DNA of 9,549 nucleotides from Clostridiaceae bacterium (GCA_012513545.1 JAAZCB010000920.1:1-9549); one strand, 5' to 3'; numbered from the stretch's first letter, positions 1-6,822 are shown. A program made the numbers and translations. The notes: generated by a model from the letters alone, not told the origin.

Positions 1-1
1 T

Positions 2-1654
2 AATGAGAGTATGATTTTTCACGGGAATTTTGAAAACCAATCAGGCTGTAATATTATGGATAAAGTTTTGTCCCAGGGTATAAAATATGATGCTATAGTA
101 TTTTCCAATGACGATATGGCGTTAGGTGCAGTAAAATGTTTTAATGATAGAGCAAGGCAGGGACTGGTGGATGTAAGTCAAAAGTGTATTATTTGCGGGT
201 TCGATGATTCCATAAATTCCAGTCTTATAAACCCTTCCTTAACCACTGTGAGACAGCCGATTGAGGAAATTTCCATGAACTCTGTCGAACTTCTGTTAAG
301 AAAGATTGATGGTGAGAAAATTCAAGACGTAATAAACTTTTTGCCTGTTACGGTTATTAGAGAATCATGTGGTTGCAGCCAAAAGAGCAGCTCGGATAAA
401 ATTACTGACAGTTATCTGAGACTGTGGCATGGATACAGGATTCATGAAAATTTGCAGACCTATTCACTTAAAGAACTTTTTGACAGTCTGACGGAATCAT
501 TACCACATTGTAATATTAAGAGCTGTTTCATATCAAAGTATTATGGGAATTCAATAATTTTCAATGAAAACAATCAAAACTCCATATGCAACAGTTCTTT
601 TGAGCTTCCAGATAAGTCGGAATTGATTTATGCGTTTTATAATAACATGCGTGTTGAAATTGATGACAGTATTAAGTACTTCCAAACAAAGGATCTGGTT
701 CCGGGATGCTTTATACCCGAAGACAGGCGCTTTATATATCTTGCAGTCCCCTTGTTTTTTATAGACGAACATTTCGGATTTGTCGTTTTTGAGGTTACAA
801 CTGAAGATGTAATAACATTTGAACCTTTAAGGGGGCAGATTAGTAATACATTAAAGGGGGCGCTTATGCTACTTGAAAGAGAGAAAATGGAGAAGAGTCT
901 TTTGGAGAGTGAGCGTTTGGCATCTTTAGGGCAGCTAATAGGTGGAATTTCACACAATCTTATGACACCGATTATGTCTATTGCTGGAGTATGTGCAGGA
1001 CTTGAAGACTTGATAAAGGAGTATGTTGAGTCTATCGGAGACCCGTCTGTTTCTCTGGAAGATCACAATGAAATTGCTGGTGATATGATGGGATGGGTCG
1101 ACAATCTGAAGGAGTACAATTCTTACATGTGTAATGTTATCAAAACAGTTAAAAATCAGGCTGTAAGACTAAACGCAGATGATGAGGCTGAATTTTCAAT
1201 AGGGGAACTGATTAGCCAGATAAAATTTATAACAAAAACCAATGCACGGTATAAGAATTACAGTATTAATTTTAATATCTGTGCAGACTTGGAAATTGAG
1301 CTTAAGGGTAATATTGCTAACCTTATTCAGATATTTGAGAATCTGATATTGAATTCTATACAATCCTATGAGGAGAACACCAGCGAGAATATTATTGTAG
1401 ATTTCTTTGTTGAAAAACGTGATGAATTGATAATTGTTAAAGTTAAGGATTACGGTAAAGGTATTCCTGATGATATTAAAAATAAAATTTTTAAGCACAT
1501 GGTTACAACAAAAGGCAAGAACGGAACTGGTCTTAGTCTGTTGCTGTCATACTCCACTATAAAAGGTAAGTTCAGCGGAGATATGTGGTTTGAGCCTGGT
1601 GAAGGCAGAGGAACGACATTTTTTGTGACAGTTCCCATAGCCCAAAGGAATTGA
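2..1654 (+). CDS. Sensor histidine kinase with LacI/periplasmic-binding-type ligand domain (5' partial)
   Basis: The frame is open to the left edge (codons N-E-S precede the first Met at 11), so this is the C-terminal part of a longer protein. Numbering from that Met: residues 1-115 are the second half of a LacI-type sugar-binding domain (AIVFSNDDMALGA, then ICGFDDS and PSLTTVRQPIEEI). A Cys-rich ESCGC joint follows at 118-122. Residues about 150-285 form a mixed region resembling a GAF-type sensor, then a short coiled coil (285-305). The kinase core has an H-box SHNLMTPI with phospho-acceptor His315, an N-box ENLILNS (443-449), a G1 box DYGKGI (480-485) and G2/G3 glycine loops (GKNGTGLSL 502-510, GEGRGTTF 530-537). 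No membrane segment is visible between the ligand domain and the kinase. Family knowledge implies ATP-dependent autophosphorylation and transfer to a response regulator. No regulator lies in the window, and the ligand, probably a sugar, is unknown. No strong terminator follows. Confidence 0.9.
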   Translation, partial: NESMIFHGNFENQSGCNIMDKVLSQGIKYDAIVFSNDDMALGAVKCFNDRARQGLVDVSQKCIICGFDDSINSSLINPSLTTVRQPIEEISMNSVELLLRKIDGEKIQDVINFLPVTVIRESCGCSQKSSSDKITDSYLRLWHGYRIHENLQTYSLKELFDSLTESLPHCNIKSCFISKYYGNSIIFNENNQNSICNSSFELPDKSELIYAFYNNMRVEIDDSIKYFQTKDLVPGCFIPEDRRFIYLAVPLFFIDEHFGFVVFEVTTEDVITFEPLRGQISNTLKGALMLLEREKMEKSLLESERLASLGQLIGGISHNLMTPIMSIAGVCAGLEDLIKEYVESIGDPSVSLEDHNEIAGDMMGWVDNLKEYNSYMCNVIKTVKNQAVRLNADDEAEFSIGELISQIKFITKTNARYKNYSINFNICADLEIELKGNIANLIQIFENLILNSIQSYEENTSENIIVDFFVEKRDELIIVKVKDYGKGIPDDIKNKIFKHMVTTKGKNGTGLSLLLSYSTIKGKFSGDMWFEPGEGRGTTFFVTVPIAQRN

Positions 1655-1751
1655 ATTAAAAACATCCCTTTTTTACTATTATCGAAAATCTTTTTTAATC
1701 AAGAATAATTATCCTGCCTTGACAATAATAATTATTTATAAAACTTAAATA

Positions 1752-1779
1752 TAAAATAAACATGTTATTTTGTCGATAT
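1752..1779 (+). promoter_or_regulatory. Candidate sigma-D (FliA-type) promoter for pilT-mcp
   Basis: TAAA at 1752-1755, a 16-nt spacer, then GTCGATAT at 1772-1779. This matches the Bacillus sigma-D consensus (TAAA, about 15 nt, GCCGATAT) at all but one position. Transcription would start near 1786, giving a leader of about 40 nt before the pilT SD. A motility sigma factor driving pilT and a chemoreceptor is biologically coherent. The surrounding DNA is very AT-rich, so TAAA alone carries little weight; the GTCGATAT octamer is the informative part. Confidence 0.45.
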
Positions 1780-1827
1780 ATGTAAAGTCTATATCTTTCT
1801 CATAAATAAAACGAGGTGAATATTGGT

Positions 1828-2889
1828 ATGGTGGAACTGAAAAAATTGCTTAAGATGGCAGTTGATTTGAAAGCCTCTGATGTCCATATTACAGTTGGAA
1901 GAGCTCCGTCCTTCAGGATAAACGGACGGATCCGTCAGGTTGATACGGATGCATTGACTCGCGAGGATACCCTGCAGTATGCAAAATCCTTCCTGGACAA
2001 GGATAAGTTTGATTTGCTAATGTCATGTACAGAAGTAGATTTATCACTGAGTATTCCTGAAGTGTCAAGATTCAGGGTGAATGCATTTTTTCAAAGGGGA
2101 TCTGTTGCTATTGTATTCAGGGCCCTGGCATCAAAAATACCTACACTTGAATCACTTAAGCTGCCTGAGGTGATAGGAGAACTGTGCAAGGTTAAAGAAG
2201 GGCTGATTCTTGTTACCGGCCCGACAGGTAGTGGAAAATCAACTACTATGGCTTCCATAATTAACGAGATAAATTCAAACAGGGAAGGGCACATTCTGAC
2301 ACTTGAGGATCCTATAGAATATGTGTTCAATCATGAAAAATGTGTGGTAAATCAAAGGGAAATCGGACAGGACAGCAAATCATACAGTCAGGCTTTAAGA
2401 GCGGCGTTAAGGGAAGATCCGGATGTAATATTTATAGGAGAAATGAGAGATGTTGATTCTATAAGTATTGCAGTTACGGCCGCTGAAACAGGACACCTTG
2501 TTCTTTCTACCCTCCATACCCTCGGTGCTGCTAAAACGATAGACAGACTTATAGACGTGTTTCCTACAGACCAGCAGCAGCAAATAAGAATACAGGTTTC
2601 AAGTGCCCTTAAGGCTGTAATATCCCAAAGGCTGCTTCCTACGCTTGACCAATCCGGAAGGGTTGCTGCAATAGAGGTAATGGTTGTAAACTCTGCTATA
2701 AGCAATCTTATCAGGGAAGGCAGGACAGCGTCAATCACTTCCTGTATACAGACAGGAGCTTCACTTGGAATGCAGCTGTTGGACAAATCTGTTGCTGAAT
2801 TATGCATTAACAGGCAAATTTCAAGAGAAGATGCAATAGAATACTGTGCGGATAAAGAAATGCTTAAGAGGTATCTTGGAGGACAATAA
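1828..2889 (+). CDS. pilT: PilT, type IV pilus retraction ATPase
   Basis: A cytoplasmic hexameric ATPase that depolymerises type IV pili and so powers retraction or twitching. ATG at 1828 is chosen because the SD GAGGTGA (1813-1819) sits 8 nt before it. The in-frame GTG at 1816 lies inside that SD and cannot use it. The result is 353 residues, a normal PilT length, with the typical opening [18 protein letters not shown]. From ATG 1828, the secretion-ATPase motifs are all present: Walker [10 protein letters not shown] (131-139), Asp box LEDPIEYVF (159-167), Walker [13 protein letters not shown] (197-208, catalytic Glu205) and His box [11 protein letters not shown] (221-231). The C-terminal AISNLIRE (290-297) corresponds to the AIRNLIRE motif that separates PilT from the PilB assembly ATPases. 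No other pilus gene lies nearby. The chemoreceptor gene follows after 89 bp with no terminator between, suggesting co-transcription. Confidence 0.95.
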   Translation: MVELKKLLKMAVDLKASDVHITVGRAPSFRINGRIRQVDTDALTREDTLQYAKSFLDKDKFDLLMSCTEVDLSLSIPEVSRFRVNAFFQRGSVAIVFRALASKIPTLESLKLPEVIGELCKVKEGLILVTGPTGSGKSTTMASIINEINSNREGHILTLEDPIEYVFNHEKCVVNQREIGQDSKSYSQALRAALREDPDVIFIGEMRDVDSISIAVTAAETGHLVLSTLHTLGAAKTIDRLIDVFPTDQQQQIRIQVSSALKAVISQRLLPTLDQSGRVAAIEVMVVNSAISNLIREGRTASITSCIQTGASLGMQLLDKSVAELCINRQISREDAIEYCADKEMLKRYLGGQ

Positions 2890-2895
2890 TACAAT

Positions 2896-2924
2896 TTGAT
2901 GTTTGGAGGTACACATATTATATA
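2896..2924 (+). promoter_or_regulatory. Weak candidate internal promoter before the chemoreceptor gene
   Basis: TTGATG (2896-2901), a 17-nt spacer and TATATA (2919-2924) give 4/6 matches in each sigma-A box with ideal spacing. The gap is AT-rich, so chance is likely. It could give the chemoreceptor some transcription independent of the promoter before pilT. Confidence 0.25.
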
Positions 2925-2978
2925 TATTCTAGTTTATCCTTACCCATAAGGCACACGATATTAAAGGAGGCTGTTATT

Positions 2979-5204
2979 ATGCTTGAAAAACTCCCGTTAA
3001 AGTTAAAATTGGCTGTTATTATTGCGATACCTCTGTTGGCATTGGTAATTATAACAATGTTTTCGGTATCAACAATAAATAAAGTGTTTGGCGATATGAA
3101 GAACAGTATTTTTGAAGATCATCTAAAGTCAACTAATCTTGTTTTAAATGCAGACAGGGACATGTATCAGGCATTAACAGCAATTCAGAATATTTTTCTT
3201 AATAAAAGTGAAGGTGGAGATATAAACCAGTACGTTAATGATTTTAATGAGAATATAGGACAGGTAAAAGAAAGGACTGATGAAGTTAAAAGAACCTTTG
3301 AGGAACAACGTCAAGTATGGGGACAGGTAAAAGACAGTAACGGGCGGACGGTGTTTGAAAATCTCTCATTGTTTGAAACTGAATTTGACAACTGGATTGG
3401 CATATGCAACTCCATGATTTCCAATCAGGCCGTACAACCAGGATGGATAGACAAATTCAATCACTCAAGAGAGTTTATAAATCTTATTGGTGAATCTATT
3501 GAAATGAGTGCAGAAGCTCAAATGTCAAGAATATCGGATGATAAAAATGCTATGATCCGTAATATTATATTAATTGACATAATCACATTATTGGTTGCAG
3601 TTCTGGTATCTATAATATTTATGTTTATAATTTCAAAATCTTTGACTATGTTACGCCAAGCTGCTGATGTGTTAGCTTTAGGAGACATAAATATTGATAT
3701 AGATGTTGACTCCGACGATGAAATTGGAAAGCTTTCAGCTGCTTTTAAGGAGATGACAGAGAGTATACGGCAAAAGGCAGATATGGCAGCAAGGATTGCG
3801 CAGGGAGATTTGAATGTAGAAATAAGTCCAAAATCTGAAAATGATGTACTTTCAATCAGTATGAAAGCAGTCGTTGATACTTTAAACAGCCTTGAAAATG
3901 AATTAACTACGCTATCTAAGGCAGCTGTTGCAGGAAAACTTGATGAAAGAGGAAATGATGAAGGCTTTAAGGGCGGATATAAAAAAATTGTACTGGGCTT
4001 AAACGGTATCCTTGATGCAGTAATCAAACCAATTAAGGAAGTAAAGAGTGTGCTTGCGGAGATCTCCATGGGAAATCTCAAGTTGAATGTCAAAGGAGAT
4101 TACGAGGGAGAGTACAAAGAACTCAAGGATATGATGAATGAAACAGTCAAAACACTTAATGCATATATAAATGAAATATCCAGGTTGCTTATTCAGATGT
4201 CGGAAGGAAATTTTGATATTAATATAACGGCCGAATTTCAGGGCGATTTTGCAACCATCAAAAAATCTCTTGAAACTATTTTGGAATCCTTCAACATTGT
4301 TTTAGCAGAGATAAGCAACGCAGCTGAACAGGTTTCAGCAGGTTCAAGACAGGTTTCGGATTCAAGCCAGGCATTGTCTCAGGGGTCAACCGAACAGGCT
4401 GGTTCCATTCAGCAGTTGACATCAACTGTGAATGAAATAGCAGATCAGACGAAAAAGAATGCACTTAATGCAAACCAGGCAAATGAGCTTGCAGTGAGCG
4501 TGAATCGTAATGCTTCAAATGGAAATGAACATATGAAGGAAATGCTTAATTCAATGATGGACATTAATGAGTCTTCAAAAAGCATAGGCAAAATAATAAA
4601 AGTTATAGATGAAATAGCATTTCAGACAAATATTCTGGCACTTAATGCTGCTGTGGAAGCTGCAAGGGCAGGACAGCACGGAAAAGGTTTTGCAGTGGTT
4701 GCAGAAGAGGTAAGAAATCTTGCAGCTAGAAGCGCAAATGCAGCAAAAGAAACAACCTCACTTATTGAGGGCTCTATACAAAAGGTTGAAGCAGGTAGGA
4801 AGAAAGCAACCGAAACAGCAGAAGCCCTGGAAAAAATAGTTGAAGGAGTGGATAAAGTCTCCGACCTTATTGGTGAAATAGCAGAAGCATCAAATGATCA
4901 GGCAACTGGAATATCCCAGGTAAACCAGGGGATTGAACAGGTATCCGTAGTAATACAGACAAATTCTGCAACAGCTGAGCAGGGAGCTGCAGCCAGTGAG
5001 GAGCTTTCGAGCCAGTCATATGTTTTGAATGAAATGGTATCAAAATTCAAGTTCAGAAGACTTGGAAAATCCAGGGCACTGACAGACAAACCAAGCCCTG
5101 ATATTTTAAAACTAATTGAAGAGACTGCCTTAAAGGATAACAAAAAGAAAACCAATGTCAGACAAAAGATTCATCTTGAAGACAATGATCTTGGTAAATA
5201 CTAG
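2979..5204 (+). CDS. Methyl-accepting chemotaxis protein with poly-HAMP linker
   Basis: A membrane chemoreceptor that signals through CheW/CheA. The start is firm: AAAGGAGG (2963-2970) lies 8 nt before the ATG. Of 741 residues, TM1 is about 9-31, an extracytoplasmic mostly helical domain of four-helix-bundle type spans about 32-190, and TM2 is about 193-218. The linker then repeats a HAMP-like unit about every 40-45 residues, marked by Gly-(Asp/Asn) or Gly-Lys turns at 235, 276, 319, 365 and 410. The first has the DDEIGKL HAMP signature (247-252 region). The cytoplasmic signalling hairpin follows, with the highly conserved tip [17 protein letters not shown] at 549-565 and [15 protein letters not shown] at 568-582. 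The C-terminal tail (about 693-741) is charged and shows no CheR/CheB-docking NWETF-type pentapeptide. The ligand is unknown. Position behind pilT suggests a role in pilus-based or general motility, which is an inference. Confidence 0.95.
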   Translation: MLEKLPLKLKLAVIIAIPLLALVIITMFSVSTINKVFGDMKNSIFEDHLKSTNLVLNADRDMYQALTAIQNIFLNKSEGGDINQYVNDFNENIGQVKERTDEVKRTFEEQRQVWGQVKDSNGRTVFENLSLFETEFDNWIGICNSMISNQAVQPGWIDKFNHSREFINLIGESIEMSAEAQMSRISDDKNAMIRNIILIDIITLLVAVLVSIIFMFIISKSLTMLRQAADVLALGDINIDIDVDSDDEIGKLSAAFKEMTESIRQKADMAARIAQGDLNVEISPKSENDVLSISMKAVVDTLNSLENELTTLSKAAVAGKLDERGNDEGFKGGYKKIVLGLNGILDAVIKPIKEVKSVLAEISMGNLKLNVKGDYEGEYKELKDMMNETVKTLNAYINEISRLLIQMSEGNFDINITAEFQGDFATIKKSLETILESFNIVLAEISNAAEQVSAGSRQVSDSSQALSQGSTEQAGSIQQLTSTVNEIADQTKKNALNANQANELAVSVNRNASNGNEHMKEMLNSMMDINESSKSIGKIIKVIDEIAFQTNILALNAAVEAARAGQHGKGFAVVAEEVRNLAARSANAAKETTSLIEGSIQKVEAGRKKATETAEALEKIVEGVDKVSDLIGEIAEASNDQATGISQVNQGIEQVSVVIQTNSATAEQGAAASEELSSQSYVLNEMVSKFKFRRLGKSRALTDKPSPDILKLIEETALKDNKKKTNVRQKIHLEDNDLGKY

Positions 5205-5266
5205 TTATACAGGGGGTATCCGTTTTAATATTTTAGTGGCAAAAAAAGCAGGATACATATATAATA

Positions 5267-5295
5267 TTGACAAAAACAATTAATATTAATATGCA
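5267..5295 (+). promoter_or_regulatory. Weak candidate promoter for the rhomboid gene
   Basis: A perfect -35 TTGACA at 5267-5272 is followed after 17 nt only by TATGCA (5290-5295), which keeps the TAT but lacks the conserved final T. Transcription would start about 5302, almost on the SD. A promoter here is therefore doubtful, and read-through from the chemoreceptor gene is equally possible. Confidence 0.22.
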
Positions 5296-5318
5296 GAGTG
5301 TTTAAAAGGAGTAGGCAA

Positions 5319-5903
5319 ATGTTAAAACGGATACACTACAATTCCCCTGTAATTCTGACAATGACATTACTATCTTTTGCAGTAATGCTGCTTGGTTATC
5401 TTACGAAAGGGTATACCAACAGCCTTTTATTTTCAGTATATCGAGGCAGTCTGACAGATGTATTCTTTTATTTCAGGTTATTTGGGCATGTTTTGGGACA
5501 TGTTGGCTGGGAACACTATATAAATAATTTTCTGCTTATCTTGGTTTTAGGACCAATGCTTGAGGAGAAATACGGTTCAAAAAAAATTCTTATAATGATT
5601 GTGGTTACCGCATTTGTAACGGGAATACTGAACATTTTGTTTTCCAGCAGCCACTTGCTTGGAGCAAGCGGAATAGTTTTTATGCTGATTTTATTGAGTT
5701 CATTTGTAAACGTTCAAAAAGGAAGAATACCGGTTACATTTATTCTTGTTGTGATTATTTACATAGGCAGAGAACTTATGACTGCCTGGGGAGATTTAAT
5801 GCAGGATGAGAACGCAAGAGACAATATATCACAACTGGCACACCTGGCAGGAGGTGTATGCGGCGGCGTTTTCGGATTTGCGTTCTTAAAACAAAAGAAA
5901 TAG
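5319..5903 (+). CDS. Rhomboid family intramembrane serine protease
   Basis: Cleaves transmembrane substrates within the lipid bilayer. ATG at 5319 is preferred: AAAGGAG (5305-5311) lies 7 nt upstream, whereas the in-frame GTG at 5298 would precede that SD and has none of its own. The 194-residue protein has about six hydrophobic segments, the compact bacterial rhomboid core. From ATG 5319, catalytic Ser117 lies in GASG (115-118) and catalytic His175 in AHLAGG (174-179). The oxyanion-side residues His66 and Asn70 sit in HYINN, aligning with HxxxN of E. coli GlpG. GPMLEEKYGS (78-87) is the usual turn after TM2. All catalytic residues are present, so the enzyme should be active. It lacks the extra N-terminal or TPR domains of GluP-type proteins. 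The substrate is unknown. It lies 114 bp behind the chemoreceptor gene, with no convincing terminator between. Confidence 0.9.
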   Translation: MLKRIHYNSPVILTMTLLSFAVMLLGYLTKGYTNSLLFSVYRGSLTDVFFYFRLFGHVLGHVGWEHYINNFLLILVLGPMLEEKYGSKKILIMIVVTAFVTGILNILFSSSHLLGASGIVFMLILLSSFVNVQKGRIPVTFILVVIIYIGRELMTAWGDLMQDENARDNISQLAHLAGGVCGGVFGFAFLKQKK

Positions 5904-5917
5904 TAACCAACAGGGTG

Positions 5918-5970
5918 ACTATTACTTAAAATTCATGTGCAATAATGAAAAATAGTATTTTATTTTTTAA
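5918..5970 (+). terminator. Weak AT-rich hairpin with T-run after the rhomboid gene
   Basis: ACTATT (5918-5923) pairs with AATAGT (5951-5956), with an inner TTCAT/ATGAA (5932-5936/5945-5949) stem. ATTTTATTTTTT follows. The stem has almost no G-C pairs and a large internal loop, so it is a possible but inefficient terminator. Its T-run overlaps the -35 region of the next promoter. Confidence 0.3.
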
Positions 5971-5985
5971 ATTATGTGATATAAT
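5958..5985 (+). promoter_or_regulatory. Extended -10 promoter for the 63-residue protein gene
   Basis: TGATATAAT at 5977-5985 is a perfect TATAAT preceded by the extended -10 TGn. The -35 is poor (TTTTAT, 5958-5963, 16-nt spacer), which extended -10 promoters tolerate. Start of transcription would be near 5992, giving a leader of about 90 nt before the TTG start. The leader contains no riboswitch I recognise. Confidence 0.55.
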
Positions 5986-6079
5986 GGTTTAGCCAAAAAG
6001 TGTTAGTCCGTAGGCAAAGAATTATTAATCAAAGCTTGTAATTAAGGGAATTATACAAATAAAGAAAGGAGTTGCAATT

Positions 6080-6271
6080 TTGGACAGGAAATATTCAGGC
6101 TACAAAGATGTAAACAGCAGGGAAATATATTCGGGGATGCTTTGTGAAGATACCGTGAATTTTATGACCGTAGTTATAAAGGAAATCAAAGGCCAGTTTT
6201 ATGCAACCACAAATGGCTTCGATCCGGAACCGTTAGAACAGATTGTTCATGGTTTGAAAATAATAAAGTAG
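6080..6271 (+). CDS. Small 63-residue protein, possibly YopX-like
   Basis: A complete small gene with its own promoter, SD and terminator. The start is TTG at 6080, placed 8 nt after the SD AAAGGAG (6065-6071); no ATG in this frame fits. The protein is soluble, with no signal peptide or membrane segment. I do not firmly recognise it. Its N-terminal half, GYKDVNSREIYSGML (7-21) followed by a beta-rich stretch (FMTVVIKEIKGQFYATT), resembles by eye the opening of YopX proteins, roughly GxKDxNGKEIYEGDI then short strands. YopX proteins are usually phage-linked and longer, so this could be a distant or truncated relative or a chance likeness. There is no other phage gene in the window. One Cys (Cys22) is present and no catalytic motif is visible. 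Confidence 0.75.
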   Translation: MDRKYSGYKDVNSREIYSGMLCEDTVNFMTVVIKEIKGQFYATTNGFDPEPLEQIVHGLKIIK

Positions 6272-6304
6272 ATAATACTTTTCAGCTTATATATGATTAT
6301 ATTT

Positions 6305-6350
6305 AATAACAAAACAACCGGAATATATATTCCGGCAGTTTTGTGTTATT
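6305..6350 (+). terminator. Strong, probably bidirectional intrinsic terminator
   Basis: The core is a perfect 18-bp palindrome, CCGGAATATATATTCCGG (6318-6335). Flanks AATAAC-AAAAC and GTTTT-GT-GTTATT extend the pairing to a stem spanning 6305-6350 with small interruptions. U-rich tracts follow on both strands (GTTTTGTGTTATT on +, TTGTTTTGTTATT on -). It ends the 63-residue gene 33 bp downstream of its stop codon and insulates it from the helD region. Confidence 0.8.
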
Positions 6351-6411
6351 AAGATATTTCCTTTTTGAGTACGGGCAAATGTTATTAGCACATCAAATAG
6401 TATGATTATGA

Positions 6412-6449
6412 ATTTACTAAGTAAATATAAAATTCGAATAGTTTATATT
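6412..6449. promoter_or_regulatory. Two overlapping operator-like inverted repeats
   Basis: ATTTACT-A-AGTAAAT (6412-6426) is a perfect 7-bp inverted repeat around one base. It overlaps AATATAAA (6424-6431) / TTTATATT (6442-6449), an 8-bp inverted repeat whose 10-nt loop contains the palindrome ATTCGAAT (6432-6439). They lie directly upstream of and touch the -35 box at 6448, a position suited to a regulator. They are AT-rich and occur once each, so chance cannot be excluded. Confidence 0.3.
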
Positions 6450-6476
6450 GAAACAACGACAATTACAATGTATAAA
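6448..6476 (+). promoter_or_regulatory. Sigma-A promoter upstream of the helD leader
   Basis: TTGAAA (6448-6453), exactly 17 nt, then TATAAA (6471-6476): 5/6 matches in each box with ideal spacing, the best sigma-A promoter in the window. Transcription would start near 6483, 345 nt before helD, and no protein gene of normal size lies in between. Confidence 0.6.
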
Positions 6477-6482
6477 GTACAT

Positions 6483-6697
6483 AAAAACTGTAAATGAGCA
6501 ACGAAGATTGTAATATAGTTATTTAGTCTGATGTATGAGTTAACTGTTTTGTGTTTAAGAAATATGCTGTATTTATTCAGTTACCATTTCACCCACTAAA
6601 GCTGTAGTTCAATAGTCAATACTATTTTCTCACAAATAATACAGTTTAAACAATGTGAAAACTGCACAAAAAATAATTATTTGGCAGCGTTTTTTTT
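6483..6697 (+). ncRNA. Putative structured leader RNA (attenuator) or small RNA
   Basis: A transcript of about 215 nt is bracketed by the promoter at 6448-6476 and the terminator at 6662-6697. It holds local stems TAACTG/CAGTTA (6541-6546/6578-6583), AAATA/TATTT (6560-6564/6570-6574) and AATAGT/ACTATT (6611-6616/6621-6626). Four segments can pair alternatively: A 6598-6606 with B 6640-6647, B with C 6659-6664, and C with D 6684-6692, where C:D is the terminator. Two short open frames start with ATG, at 6494 (10 codons) and 6531 (22 codons, stop at 6597-6599), both without a visible SD. No T-box or other known riboswitch signature is seen. It may be the helD leader or a stand-alone RNA; the extent is inferred. 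Confidence 0.4.
6662..6697 (+). terminator. Intrinsic terminator upstream of helD
   Basis: CTGC (6662-6665) pairs with GCAG (6684-6687), and inside this CAAA (6667-6670) pairs with TTTG (6680-6683) around a bulged A, leaving a 9-nt loop. Eight consecutive T (6690-6697) start two bases after the stem. It is a textbook intrinsic terminator on the + strand, 130 nt before the helD start codon. Full termination here would silence any helD transcript begun at 6483. On the - strand the trailing T-run is only four bases. Confidence 0.75.
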
Positions 6698-6698
6698 G

Positions 6699-6756
6699 TA
6701 TAAAAACATATAAAGTTTTATAAAACGGAACTTTATTAATGTGAAATGTTTTTATA
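6699..6756. repeat. Long two-part inverted repeat between the terminator and helD
   Basis: TATAAAAACAT (6699-6709) is the exact complement of ATGTTTTTATA (6746-6756). Inside it, ATAAAGTT (6710-6717) exactly complements AACTTTAT (6729-6736). Together they form 19 base pairs with an 11-nt loop (6718-6728) and a 9-nt one-sided bulge (6737-6745). The outer arm begins two bases after the terminator T-run and its right arm overlaps a TATAAT box. It may fold in a read-through RNA or mark a protein-binding site. Confidence 0.55.
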
Positions 6757-6760
6757 TAAT
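6732..6760 (+). promoter_or_regulatory. Candidate proximal promoter of helD
   Basis: A perfect TATAAT (6755-6760) with TTTATT (6732-6737) 17 nt upstream, a weak -35. A second perfect TATAAT lies at 6773-6778 without a good -35 (TTTTAT). Either would start transcription downstream of the terminator at 6662-6697 and let helD be expressed independently of it. TATAAT arises easily by chance in DNA this AT-rich. Confidence 0.35.
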
Positions 6761-6789
6761 GTAATTCCTATCTATAATAATATTTTGTG

Positions 6790-6822
6790 GCAGTATCATT
6801 ATGACTGCTGCGGGAGGTGCAG
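6790..6822 (+). promoter_or_regulatory. Alternative short hairpins around the helD ribosome-binding site
   Basis: GCAGT (6790-6794) pairs with ACTGC (6804-6808). The same CTGC (6805-6808) can instead pair with GCAG (6819-6822), placing the SD GGGAGGT in a 10-nt loop. The two structures exclude one another. Both stems are only 4-5 bp, so an effect on translation is speculative. Confidence 0.25.

Noticed and set aside
1704..1736. AATAATTAT / ATAATTATT inverted (and direct) repeat after the kinase gene
   Set aside because: Wholly A/T, no T-run after it, and easily random in this AT-rich gap; not a credible terminator.
1719..1747. Perfect TTGACA at 1719-1724 as a sigma-A promoter for pilT
   Set aside because: No acceptable -10 at 16-18 nt: the hexamer at 17 nt is AACTTA. 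TATAAA lies either 12 or 25 nt away.
1816..1827. GTG at 1816 as the pilT start
   Set aside because: It lies within the SD GAGGTGA, which is correctly spaced for ATG 1828.
2388..2894. 168-codon reverse-strand open frame over pilT
   Set aside because: A shadow of pilT: low-complexity Ser/Ile/Leu translation, no SD, no family motif.
2954..2961. CACGATAT as a second sigma-D -10 before the chemoreceptor gene
   Set aside because: There is no TAAA at the required distance, and transcription would start inside or beyond the SD at 2963-2970.
3518..4093. 191-codon reverse-strand open frame over the chemoreceptor gene
   Set aside because: A shadow of the HAMP-rich coding sequence, Ser/Phe/Ile-rich and without motifs.
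5216..5256. GTATCC / GGATAC inverted repeat after the chemoreceptor gene
   Set aside because: A 6-bp stem with a loop of about 29 nt and no T-run; not a terminator.
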